Source of the DNA: Craterostigma plantagineum
Lineage: Eukaryota > Streptophyta > Magnoliopsida > Lamiales > Linderniaceae
Length of the DNA stretch: 64,000 nucleotides
Direction of reading: 5' to 3'
NCBI GenBank assembly: GCA_027422505.1
Contig: JAPQWV010000498.1
Location: 372,001 to 436,000, forward strand
In this document: positions 10,847 to 20,562 of the stretch, one piece after another
Numbering within the stretch: the first letter of the stretch is position 1
Layout of the letters: each line of letters opens with the position of its first letter
Made by a program: the position numbers and the translations under genes
The notes under the pieces: generated by a model
What the model saw: the letters and a program-made list of their open reading frames with translations, nothing else
Told to the model about the DNA's origin: nothing
Databases searched by the model: none

Positions 10847-10852
10847 CACGTG
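10847..10852. promoter_or_regulatory. G-box CACGTG upstream of CYP94B, copy 1
   Basis: Palindromic CACGTG about 160 bases upstream of the TATA box. MYC2-type bHLH factors bind G-boxes, and CYP94B genes are known to be jasmonate-induced, so the site fits that feedback. The link is inference. Confidence 0.55.
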
Positions 10853-12082
10853 GTGGAATTAGGGGCTGTCTTTTCTTTCCAAGTCTAACTAAACAGCTTC
10901 GAGATGTCCACGGTTGTGGAAAAAACCGCAACGTGCTTAATTGTAAGAATAAGTTGTATCCAACTATGTTGATTAAAAAATTACGTCTTGATCTGTCTCA
11001 AAAGATTGATTCAATCAATTTTGTACTGTGTACTCCACCACATACTAATAAGAGCAATTAATGACGAAAAAGACTTGTAATATATCTAAGATGTTATCGA
11101 CATATATGGGTTGCAAGTCGAAATGAAGAATTATAGCTTAGTCAAACCTTGGTTATGTTTTCTTTCAAGTTGTACGGATGATTTATTAAAATCAAACCAA
11201 GTGTTTCCAATATTCAACCTTGACCGTAAGGTGCTTTTGGTTACTGGTTTGCATCTTGACGTTGCTTTCAATAATATAATAAGAAACATAGAATATAAAA
11301 AGAGCGAGAACGATACACCATATAGTTCGTATCTTATCGGAATTCAAATTAATCTCTCCTTAATCTAGAATGGATTCGTGATTGAAATTAAAATTAAACT
11401 AGCCGACTTTGTCCGGCCGAATATTATATTGAGATTTCCCTATTGAAAAGGCAGCTGGGCTGGGGGAACTTGTGTTATGTCGACGTCTAACAACTTTATA
11501 TACTTGCCACACATTTTTATTTATTACGTTTGGATTTCATTTCTTTTTGGTATATCTTTTCAATAGCCGGTGCATAGTTGATATCGATTCGATAGTATGC
11601 GATATGGATACGAATTACGATCCCTTTCAAAGAATTCATAAAATTCTTTTCTCTAAATCTTTGTAATTTTGTCACCTCGTCCTTGAAAGATTTTCATATT
11701 TTATTCGGCATCAGTCTTAGTCTCCAAGCAGGCGAGTCTCAGTAAGACTGCATTCTTTAACTTTTTTACTTCACATGATTGCCAGCTTGATTATTGAAAA
11801 TCGTATCATTTTATATCTACAGACATATAACAGGTCATTGGATACGTCATATTATGAAATTCGCCATTCATTATAAGAAAAAATGACTGCCACGAAAAAA
11901 TCTGCGAACAGATGATTAAAACTCGCTCCAAAGAAGTGTCTTGATCATACATCCGAATATTGGGTCAAAACATTTAATAAAAGTAGAAACATAAGAGAAC
12001 GAGCAGTAGTAAATAAAGAGGGCAAAGGACTCCATCTCTATAGATGGTAGTCAATGCAAAACAGTTTATATGGATCCATCCT
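10853..12082. other. Spacer between CYP94B promoter and EF-1-delta 3' end, copy 1
   Basis: AT-rich, with no supported gene. Small frames at 11111-11368 and 11472-11666 have no recognisable motifs or codon bias. Confidence 0.5.
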
Positions 12083-12360
12083 TCCTGCAAAATGTGCAAG
12101 AGATTGAAAATTCAGGAAAAAAAATCAAGAACAATGATGGAATAATCGACCCTTTTTTAGGGGGGAAAAAGAAATCTTCTTGATGTATGACGACTTACAG
12201 ATCTTGTTGAAAGCGACGATGTCGACGCTCTGAACGTGTTCGTTTATTGGTTCAGCTGTGAGATAATCTTCGATGAGGTTGTCGACGGACACAAGGTCAT
12301 CAACAATGGTGATCATTATCTGCAGCTTCTTTATACCATATCCCACGGGGACGAGTTTAG
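12083..12360 (-). pseudogene. Elongation factor 1-delta 3' fragment (last two exons), copy 1
   Basis: Exon 12199-12360 encodes the C-terminal guanine-exchange domain from [11 protein letters not shown] to DIVAFNKI. It is followed by GTAAGT and a last exon (acceptor TTGCAG) that supplies only the GA of the TGA stop, at 12083-12084. These match exons 6-7 of the intact gene at 41039-42620. Homology between the two stops at 12453, inside the intron before exon 6, where unrelated sequence begins. Exons 1-5 and the promoter are missing, so this is an orphan fragment made by the duplication boundary. Confidence 0.92.
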
Positions 12361-12630
12361 CTGCAAGAAAGGAAACATAAATGAACTTGTAACTCGAGCA
12401 TTTTCAATTTCAACCACAGATGTGGGACTACAATGAATTTCAGGAAAAACTGAAATTTGTCTGTGTTTGTGTGTAAGAGATTTGTCTGTGTTTGTGTGTT
12501 TTTCGTATGTGTTTCATCCGAGACATGTAAGAAAAATGCAAAGAATTTTACCATACCATATATGGTATATATAATTTCGGCTCACAAGCTAATTATATGC
12601 ATGTAACTCATAAGGATACTTGTTTTGCAG
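12361..12630. other. Junction A/B: end of block A copy 1, start of segment B
   Basis: Up to 12453 the sequence matches 41318-41410. After the shared CAGGAAAAACTGA it becomes unrelated. B begins with a short imperfect tandem repeat (TTTGTCTGTGTTTGTGTGT twice, 12456-12502), then the 3' end of a GH1 intron whose acceptor is TTTTGCAG at 12630. Confidence 0.8.
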
Positions 12631-14395
12631 AAATGATTTTGCAGACTACGCCGATTTCTGCTTCAAGACGTTCGGCGACCGAGTGAAGAACTGGCAGACA
12701 TTCAACGAGCCTCGGGTAGTCGCCGCCCTCGGATACGATAACGGGTTCTTCGCCCCGGGAAGATGCTCAAAGGCGTTCGGCAACTGCACCCAAGGAAACT
12801 CGGCCACAGAGCCGTACATCGTCGCTCACAATCTCATCCTCTGCCACGGCGCCGCCGCTCAGAGATATCGCCAGAAGTACCAAGTAATATGATAAATAAT
12901 TAATAGCTTCTATTAAAAGAGATAGCCCTAATAAGTCCTAATTGATAAAAGATCAACTGGCTTATAAGTCGATGGACTGTTCCACTTATCATCAATTGAT
13001 TTTAGGATCGAACCTTATCAAGCTTACGTGGATCAACTCTTCTCGTGCGTGGGCCCAATAATAAAATTTTTAACAGCTTTCTCACTTATTAGATTGCAAG
13101 AAAAAAGATTCTTATTCCTTTTATCTGAAATTTCGGCATTTTCGTTGAAGGAGAAGCAAAAGGGAAGGATAGGGATATTGCTTGATTTCGTGTGGTATGA
13201 GCCTCTTACGAGGTCGAAGGCCGACAACTACGCGGCTCAGAGGGCCCGAGATTTCCATATCGGATGGTACGTAAAATTCTTTTTCTTTTTTATTTTCTCA
13301 TGTCGACGACGGCGATTGATTAATTTATTACTCCTTTTTTTTTAAGGTTTTTTGCATCCTTTGGTGTATGGAGAGTATCCGAAGACGATGCAGAACATCG
13401 TAGGGCAAAGGCTGCCGAAGTTTACGAGCGATGAGGTGGCAATGGTGAAGGGGTCGTTCGATTTCGTGGGAATCAATCAGTACACCGCTTATTACATGTA
13501 CGACGTAAAGCCGACGAATACCGAGGACTTGGGCTATCAGCACGATTGGAACGTCGGGTTGGCATGTAAGATAGAAACGGGCTTTTTTTATTATTATTTT
13601 TTACGTTGCATAAAAAATCTTTACGTCTTTAATCTAACATTTTTCCCTCGAAATAACGTTCCTCAGACGATCGCCACGGCGTGCCCATCGGGCCACGAGT
13701 AAGTGCATTCTACAGCTTTGGAATATTAAATAGGCTGCTTTTGGTATAAAGAGTCGGTCGGAAAACGTTTGGAAGGCACATCTATCGAAGCGCAATGCAT
13801 GATTCTTCGATGCGCCGACTTCGTTTCTGCTGAAATTCCGCATACCAAACGCATCCTAACCGTCGGCTGGCCATGCGTTTTTTTTTTTCGCTTTTCATTT
13901 TTTATTTTTCTTGCAGGCGCATTCGGACTGGCTTTACATAGTGCCTTGGGGGCTCTACAAGGCCGTGAACTACATCAAGGAACGATACGGAAATCCGACG
14001 ATGATCTTGGCCGAGAACGGTATAGAATCCAATTTCTCGCCTTTTTTTAAAAAAGATCGACCGAAACATTATTCTTACACGTTTTCGAAACATTGTATAC
14101 TTTCGCAGGAATGGACCAGCCGGGGGAGATGACGCTCCCTACGGTCCTAAACGACACGCAAAGGATCGATTATTACAGAAGCTACATAAAGGAGCTGAAG
14201 AGGTCCATCGACGAAGGGGCGAACGTGATAGGCTATTTTCAGTGGACGTTCGTCGACAACTTCGAGTGGAGGCTGGGATACAGTTCGAGGTTCGGGATTG
14301 TGTACGTCGACTTTAATACTCTGAAGAGGTACCCGAAGATGTCGGCTTACTGGTTCCAGAAGCTTCAGCAGAGGGATGATAAGAAGCAGCACTGA
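12631..14395 (+). pseudogene. GH1 beta-glucosidase (BGLU44-like), 5'-truncated and frameshifted
   Basis: Six exons: 12631-12883, 13151-13266, 13347-13565, 13667-13698, 13917-14019, 14109-14395. The first starts in mid-codon, so upstream exons with the signal peptide and roughly the first third of the protein are absent. Present are the acid/base motif TFNEP, the stretch GPRAHSDW, the nucleophile motif as ILAENG (usual form I/V-TENG), and DNFEWRLGYSSRFGIVYVDF near the end. Wording is closest to the BGLU44 group of plant beta-glucosidases/beta-mannosidases. All exon phases agree only if exon 3 (13347-13565) is one base shorter. A run of six T at 13348-13353 has one extra base and breaks the [12 protein letters not shown] reading. 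The missing 5' end lies exactly where block A begins. Confidence 0.88.
12955..13068. repeat. LTR/TRIM-like repeat fragment in GH1 intron
   Basis: This stretch shares TATCATCAATTGATTTTA and flanking similarity with 23909-24022. The second copy lies just downstream of a TGGTATCAGAGC primer-site-like motif (near 23817). It is probably a fragment of the same small LTR-type element, but its ends are not defined. Confidence 0.4.
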
Positions 14396-14950
14396 TGAGC
14401 GCTGAGGAGGTAGATGAATGAATAATGATGTGTATGTCTGCGTCTTTAGTGGTGTTGTAGGAGATGAATGAAATAAGTGTTGTGTGTATTTGCTGTGTTG
14501 CGTCAAAGTGTTCCATTGCCGATGTTTGAAAAATTGTCATAATAAAAAATTCACTTCTCTTACATGTCTAGAAGGAGGTTCGCATTTCTATCTCAATTTT
14601 GCTCAAAATTAGAGACACGCATGGGCGACAATTTTTTTTCATTCTTCTAGCCCACGAGCAATAGTTAAGGTCCATGTTTAATTAATTTGAACACACACTC
14701 TGCTATAAACTAGTACTTTCCGCGAACGCGAACTCTACCTATATGCTTAAAATATAGTTATTTATGTTACTTCAATTTTGATTATAATACATAACTTTTA
14801 ACAGAAATATAGTTTTCCAACATATAAAATGAAATGTGTTGAGATATAATTATAATAACTAAAAAGTTTAGAAGTGAAATGATTACATATGAAATTAATT
14901 TAATTACAAATAGATGAATTAAATTGCAATTAAAATAACAGCCCACCAAC
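14396..14950. other. Spacer after GH1
   Basis: GH1 3' UTR and AT-rich sequence. No gene seen. Confidence 0.5.
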
Positions 14951-15113
14951 GGGGGTTGGTCCAAGTGGTAAGCGGCTTGGTATCGCTTACACAAGGTCTC
15001 GGGTTCGAATCCTTGTGTATGCAGCAACCCCTTTGAGCCTCACCTGCCCCTTTGGGAGCAACCCCCTTTGGGAACCACCCTAAACCCTTTAGATATCTTG
15101 ATCTAACTAACAA
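14951..15113 (+). mobile_element. tRNA-derived SINE-like element
   Basis: A box-like TGGTCCAAGTGG (14957-14968) is followed 33 bases later by a perfect B box GGTTCGAATCC (15002-15012). An 8-bp stem ACACAAGG/CCTTGTGT (14989-14996 and 15011-15018) encloses the B-box loop. A true tRNA cloverleaf cannot be drawn. The segment is followed by a C/T-rich body without a clear tail. This is the head of a tRNA-derived SINE; the 3' boundary and target duplication were not found. Confidence 0.55.
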
Positions 15114-15386
15114 GTCATGACATCGCTTCCCTTATATGGAAAAATAATATAAATAAATATATATATATATATATATTATCAATTAATTCCAATATTATTC
15201 CAATTGACATGTCATATACTAAAAATGTCGATCTGAAAAATAAAAACACAAGACAACATTTTCATATACTTATAAGAATACATGCACGACAATACACACA
15301 ACATTTATACACGCATATCTGTTTATATAACACTTCTTATAAAAATAAATCTTAATATACATGTCGAGAGAGGATTCTATTCAACA

Positions 15387-17887
15387 TCAACGCACCAACT
15401 TCAGCGGACGTACCATCTCATTATCTTCGTGATCCAATATCTGCACATGAAAATAAATCAACAACTAACCACATACATAATAAGCATTTGATATATATAT
15501 ATTATATATATATTTATATATATATATATATATATATATAATAATATATATATATATATATATATAATATAAAGGATGAGCACTTACGTGGCAATGGTAG
15601 ACGTAGCCGGGTTCGGCCGTGACGTCAAACGGGTACGCATCGTCGTTCTCCACCAAGTTAAACTTGACGACGATCGTCGTCTTAGTTCCCGGCGCCATCT
15701 TCACGACGTTCTTCCACGTCTTCTCATAAGCCGGGACGTCGTTTGCGGGCCCCGTCGCATGGCCCGTGATGTTGCAAGCAACTGCGTCGTTCTTGGCCGT
15801 CATGCACGCAGAAAACCGGGAACGTCGGCGAGCGCCTGCACCTGAGTCGCCTGAAACTCGGCAAGGTGGGATGTGCAGTGGGTGGTTGTCGCCCGTCAGG
15901 TTTATCACCTCCCACACCTCCGTGGTCCCCGCCTTTGGCGTCTCTGTCACTGGGTCCGTGTACCTGTTGTAATAAAATACGTATCTAAATTATAATTGTC
16001 CTAAAAAACTATTTTAAGAGTTACGTGAATTTGATACATATTCACATGATTCGTGGAAATTAGACTCATCATCGGAGTGTGTGACATGGGATACTCTGGA
16101 ATTGGAAAGAAAAACGTACTCTATTATATCTTGCAATGGTTAAACAGACACAACTTTTATGTTCATGGAAGCCACATAAAGGAGTATTTATAGGACTGTC
16201 CAACCAATTCAAGATTCTCTCATTCAAGACTCATGACGGTCATTTAATCCTCACATTCATGCTCCATACTAACTCATATTCATGACGTTTATTCTGAAAA
16301 TTGAAGGGTTGTTGAGTTGTAGGTTTGAATTTAAGCTCTTTCACTCTATTATATTATATATAAGAGGTTTTTCCTTTTTTTTTAGTAAATACCAATAGAT
16401 TTCTAATAATAACAATTGTACATCTTCTAATGATAATCCTAGCATACCTCTTCCCATTTATGTACAGGTGGGTCGGCTGGCCCGTCGATGACTGGTACTC
16501 GTACAGCGTGATGTACCTCGTCAGCACCGCCGCCTTGGCCGCGTGTGCGGCCGTGAGCGTGTTGTAAGTCTTGACCGCCGGCGGCATCGTAGAGTTATCG
16601 ACGGCGAACGGCCTGCCAACGCTCGGGTCGATGAGCTCGAACCTCATTACCTTTCCGTTGAGCTGATCGGGCGGGTCGCCGCCCGGGTACGGATATGGGG
16701 CGGAGTTTACCAGCTCCGAGACGTTCGAGCTCGTCAGGGCCGAGAAGTCGACCACCACGTCGGCAATCTCCGACGGGGCCAAAAGTACGGCGGCGGCGGT
16801 CACCGGCGAGGGGAGGAAAGAGGCGTCCGAGCCTATGACTTTGAAATCGAGCCCATTCGTCAGAGATAAGCCCAAGTATCGAGCGTTTGAAGCGTTGATT
16901 ATCCTGAACCTATATTTCCGGCGCTGGACTTTCAGGTACGGCCAGGCTTTGCCGTTGACTATGATTGCGTCGCCGAAGTACTCGGGCTGCCACTGCGGGT
17001 GGATCGACGGGTTGTCGCCGGTTCGGTTCATGTAGAGCGACCCGTCGGAATTGAAGCTCCGATCGAACACCATGAGGTGGCGATCGAATTCTAGGCCGGT
17101 GGGCAGGTTCAATTTCGAGTCGAAGGTTGGGTCTTTGATGACGTAGGGCGCGATTAGGCCGGCGAGGAGGTTGACTCGGGTCAACCCTAGGGCGTGGTCG
17201 TGGTACCATAGGTTTCCTGGGTGCATAACGTTGGGGTATGTGTAGGTCGATTGGGTCCAGGCCGAGCCTTTCTCGGCGAAATTGGCGGTGAACCAGGCGA
17301 GAGGGTTGCCGTCGGCGGCCGGGGGATGGATTCCGCCGTGGGGGTGGACGGCTGTTGGTACGCCGCCTTTTTTGGGGATTGCGGTGGGGATTGTTGGGTC
17401 CCACGGGAGTATGTGGGTCTGTGGGAGGTGATTTTCCCATGTGACGGAGGTGGATACGCCTTGAATTGCTTCGATTAGTGGGCCCGGGACGGTGGCCGTC
17501 GCCGCCGATGTACCGTAGGCGAAGACTGGCGTCGGCGGTAGGTCACGGTGGAATTTCTGTTTACGTACAGGGAAGAGATATTAAGTCTCGGATTAAAACG
17601 TCGTGTCTATATTTAGTATATATATTTTATTTCATATTTCATATTATAAGTAAAATATATATATACAATACCCATTGGATGGGATACATGCCGACGGTGA
17701 GCTTTCCCGGCGTGGCTCGCCGGCCGTAAGAAGGGACATAGCCGAGAATCTTAGGAATCTGAGGAAGTGAATCGACGTACATTGGTAATGACGCGGCAAG
17801 TTGAAATAAGTTGGCCTCTGTTACGGGCGGAGATTGCCCATTACATATTAAATAATTTGTGGTAATAAGTGCAATTATTAGTATCAT
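15387..17887 (-). CDS. LPR: LPR1/LPR2-type multicopper oxidase, with paired frame-shifting indels
   Basis: Four exons on the minus strand: 17672-17887, 16448-17556, 15588-15963, 15387-15440. They give 584 aa, the usual LPR length. The ATG at 17887 opens a signal peptide ([17 protein letters not shown]). Copper motifs are [29 protein letters not shown] and [12 protein letters not shown], the last split across intron 3. Arabidopsis LPR1/LPR2 are secretory-pathway ferroxidases in the root response to low phosphate; that role is inferred. Between an extra C at 15868-15870 and a missing T at 15812-15815, about 19 residues read in the wrong frame. The expected HPLHIHLAEFQ becomes [10 protein letters not shown], losing a copper-ligand His, and the frame then returns. 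It may be non-functional, or these are two base-calling errors. Intron 3 holds a long (TA)n tract. Confidence 0.88.
15490..15572. repeat. (TA)n microsatellite in LPR intron 3
   Basis: About 80 bp of almost pure TA dinucleotides, interrupted by ATT. It lies between the penultimate and last LPR exons. Confidence 0.9.
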
Positions 17888-19879
17888 TTTTATTTTGGTT
17901 AATTTAGGGCTTTGGAAAGAATGTGACACGATGGATTTTGGCGTGTGGAGGGCACGAGCTTGATCCTCAAGATCTTGTCCTTTAAATAGAATCTAAAAGA
18001 TATATATCTAGTTAAAAAATTACAACTTTAGAAATGAATACAATAAATGATTTAAACTATTAAACGTCAACGTTATACCTAACACGGAGACCGTACACAA
18101 AACCATTTTCGCGCAATAATTCTAATTAGTTGGAAATACATTATATTGTTTTTCTTATCATATAACATATTCGTCGATCAATTTTTTTTTTTTTTTCAAA
18201 GTTCGTAGTTGGTTTTAATTTAATTTGTTTGACCTTATAATCATATAATGTAGTAATATGGTATTGATTCGATTCATATGGACTAGTTTTAAAAGGTTAT
18301 AAGATCTTTATCTTGTAGGTAATTATAAAACTATGATCACTTTGATTATTATATCAGATATAGTAAAACCTACTACTATGATTGCTTGAACAACGACACT
18401 GGAATATGCTATATTAAAACAATGATTCTAGAGAAATATATATAAACCGAATGGATGCAAAGTTTCCCTATGTCTTTATGTGATATGGAATACAAAATGT
18501 TCGTAAATTTTGCCATTATCTGTTTGTAGGTACGAAAATTAATTTTATTTGAGAGAATAAATGTATATTTGAACAAATTATCAGATTCAAGTATAATTAT
18601 CTCACATATCCATCTAGATTATGAGCTGCGGTTGTAAAGAATGTAAATAAATGTGTTAGATGTGCATTATTATTATGATTATCAGAAACGCACACAGACA
18701 CACACAGTCTAACTACCAAAGCTGTCTGTCTTTATGAAGTTTCTTGCACGATCAGAATGATACTTTTGTTCCATGAAAAGTCATCGCAGCGAAATGCAAA
18801 GGGCTTCTTCAACAATCCTACCTAGATATCATCTCCCTCATGTAACGCAAAACTACTATAATATATATTTTTTATTTTTAAGATATTAGTAATTAATAGT
18901 AATACTTGCATGCATCTAGAGATTGAAGGGAGGCTTTTTACGGTTTTTTAATCCGACCCAATATTTGCAGTCTTTTTCAGACCTAAACCTATCCTTTGCG
19001 GTTTTTCTGGATTTTGTTATTGGGCGGGCGATTTTTTGCTGTTGAGATGAAAAATAATAGATTTGGTAATATTCTGCATGACGAAGAAGTCGCACGGTTG
19101 ATGTTGATATTGCATGTTTCCATATGCCAACGTTGATTTGTTCTCCTTTCTTCCTCGTTAGGTTGCTGTCCATAAACAAAGTTGGTCTTGTATTGAAGAC
19201 AGCTAATTAATGATGATAATATTAAAAATTATGAATATTGTTTGTACATGTCAAACCAGCAATCGATCGTTGTTGATTTAACGTGTAAGAGTAATAAATA
19301 ACGAAGAAAAATGTGCAACTCAAGTACGTTGAGTTTACATTCTGAAGTGCGCTTTTGCTTATCATCAAATTAAATAATCTCATTGACAAAGTCAAGATAA
19401 TAATGAGAAGCAGTAGTTTCTTACTTTCCTCCATAATTGACTCGTCGAATACAAATGAAAGTATATTAAACCGCAATTTGGTTTTATATATATAATTGAA
19501 AGTCTCAATCTCGACATTTTCCATGGTCAATACAGTTTAAAGATCATATTTGTCTTAATTTATACTCCCGTCCTGCTAATTTTATCACACCTTTCATTTC
19601 GTCCCAATAATTTTATCACATTTCCTTATTTAGCAAAAACCATCACAAACAATCAATATAATAATATTAAATATTATTAGAAGACGTGTCAAAATATACA
19701 TTTTTTTACATTTCCTCGTACTATATTATTATCTAATGCCACCTTAATTTGTGTGTTCAGTAACTTATGTGATAAAGTTGCTGGGAACGCGGGAGTATCC
19801 AGAAATAGCTTGTATGGAACCGTGTTGAACAATTCAATATCTTCACTTACAAAAAAAGGCTGGGATTCAATTTCTTGGC
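17888..19879. other. LPR promoter and AT-rich spacer
   Basis: A TATTTAAA motif on the minus strand near 17980-17988 may be the LPR TATA box. The remainder is AT-rich with no gene. At 19561-19625 a stretch with repeated ATTTTATCACA after CTCCCGTCCTG looks like one end of a mariner-type MITE; the other end was not found. Confidence 0.45.
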
Positions 19880-20384
19880 TAGGGGTGTTCGTTCGGTACA
19901 AACCGAACCGAACCGAACCGAAATTTTGGTTCCCCTATTTCCGAAAACGAATACCGAACCGACTTTCTCGGTTCGGTATTCGGTTTTATTACCGATTTTT
20001 TTTTCGGACCGAATTAATCGAATTTTCAATAAAAAATAGAATTTTAATAATATTTAAATTACTATATATAATTTATAATTTTTTTTGGTTTTTACCAAAA
20101 AAGTTAAATTTAAATTATATAAATTATTTAAATATTACTGAAAATTCGTTTTTAATATATAATTTAATATAATTATAGTTATGTTTATATTTTAATAAAA
20201 TATAATATATATTAATTTTAAAATTTCGGTACGAAATCTAAAAACCTAAATTGAACCGAATTACCAAATTTTATTTTTTTAATAACCGAATACCGAACCC
20301 AATTTTTCGGTTTGGTTCGGTTTTATACCGAATTTTCGGTATTTCGGTTATTCGGCTCGGTTAACCGAATAACGCACAGCTCTA
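19880..20384. mobile_element. hAT-type MITE rich in CGGTT/AACCG
   Basis: A 505-bp element with imperfect terminal inverted repeats TAGGGGTGTTCG and TAGAGCTGTGCG (complement of the right end). The flanks are TTCTTGGC (left) and ATCTTGGC (right), an 8-bp duplication with one mismatch, as expected for hAT transposons. The subterminal regions are dense arrays of CGGTT/AACCG on opposite strands that could fold back on each other. There is no transposase ORF, so it is non-autonomous. Confidence 0.7.
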
Positions 20385-20562
20385 ATCTTGGCATTATTAG
20401 TCAACTGATTCAACAAAATAATAAACCTAAACCTCTTTTCCAATAGCACCATCATCACAAAAGCATAGATAACATAACCTTATGTCCCAAGGTAAATCAG
20501 TGATTAAAACCTCACAATCATCACTTATTACACGATAGAATCATCATAGTAATCATCTCCCA

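Noticed and set aside
14951..15035. Possible tRNA gene
   Set aside because: It has A and B boxes and GGGGGTT/AACCCC ends, but the T-arm region forms an 8-bp stem with a 14-nt loop and there is no convincing anticodon arm. Better as a SINE head.
17888..17929. 14-residue extension of the LPR protein
   Set aside because: It would need a GTG start. The ATG at 17887 begins a normal signal peptide.
18916..19179. 87-codon minus-strand frame with a basic C-terminus
   Set aside because: No recognisable domain, AT-rich context, no promoter or splice support.
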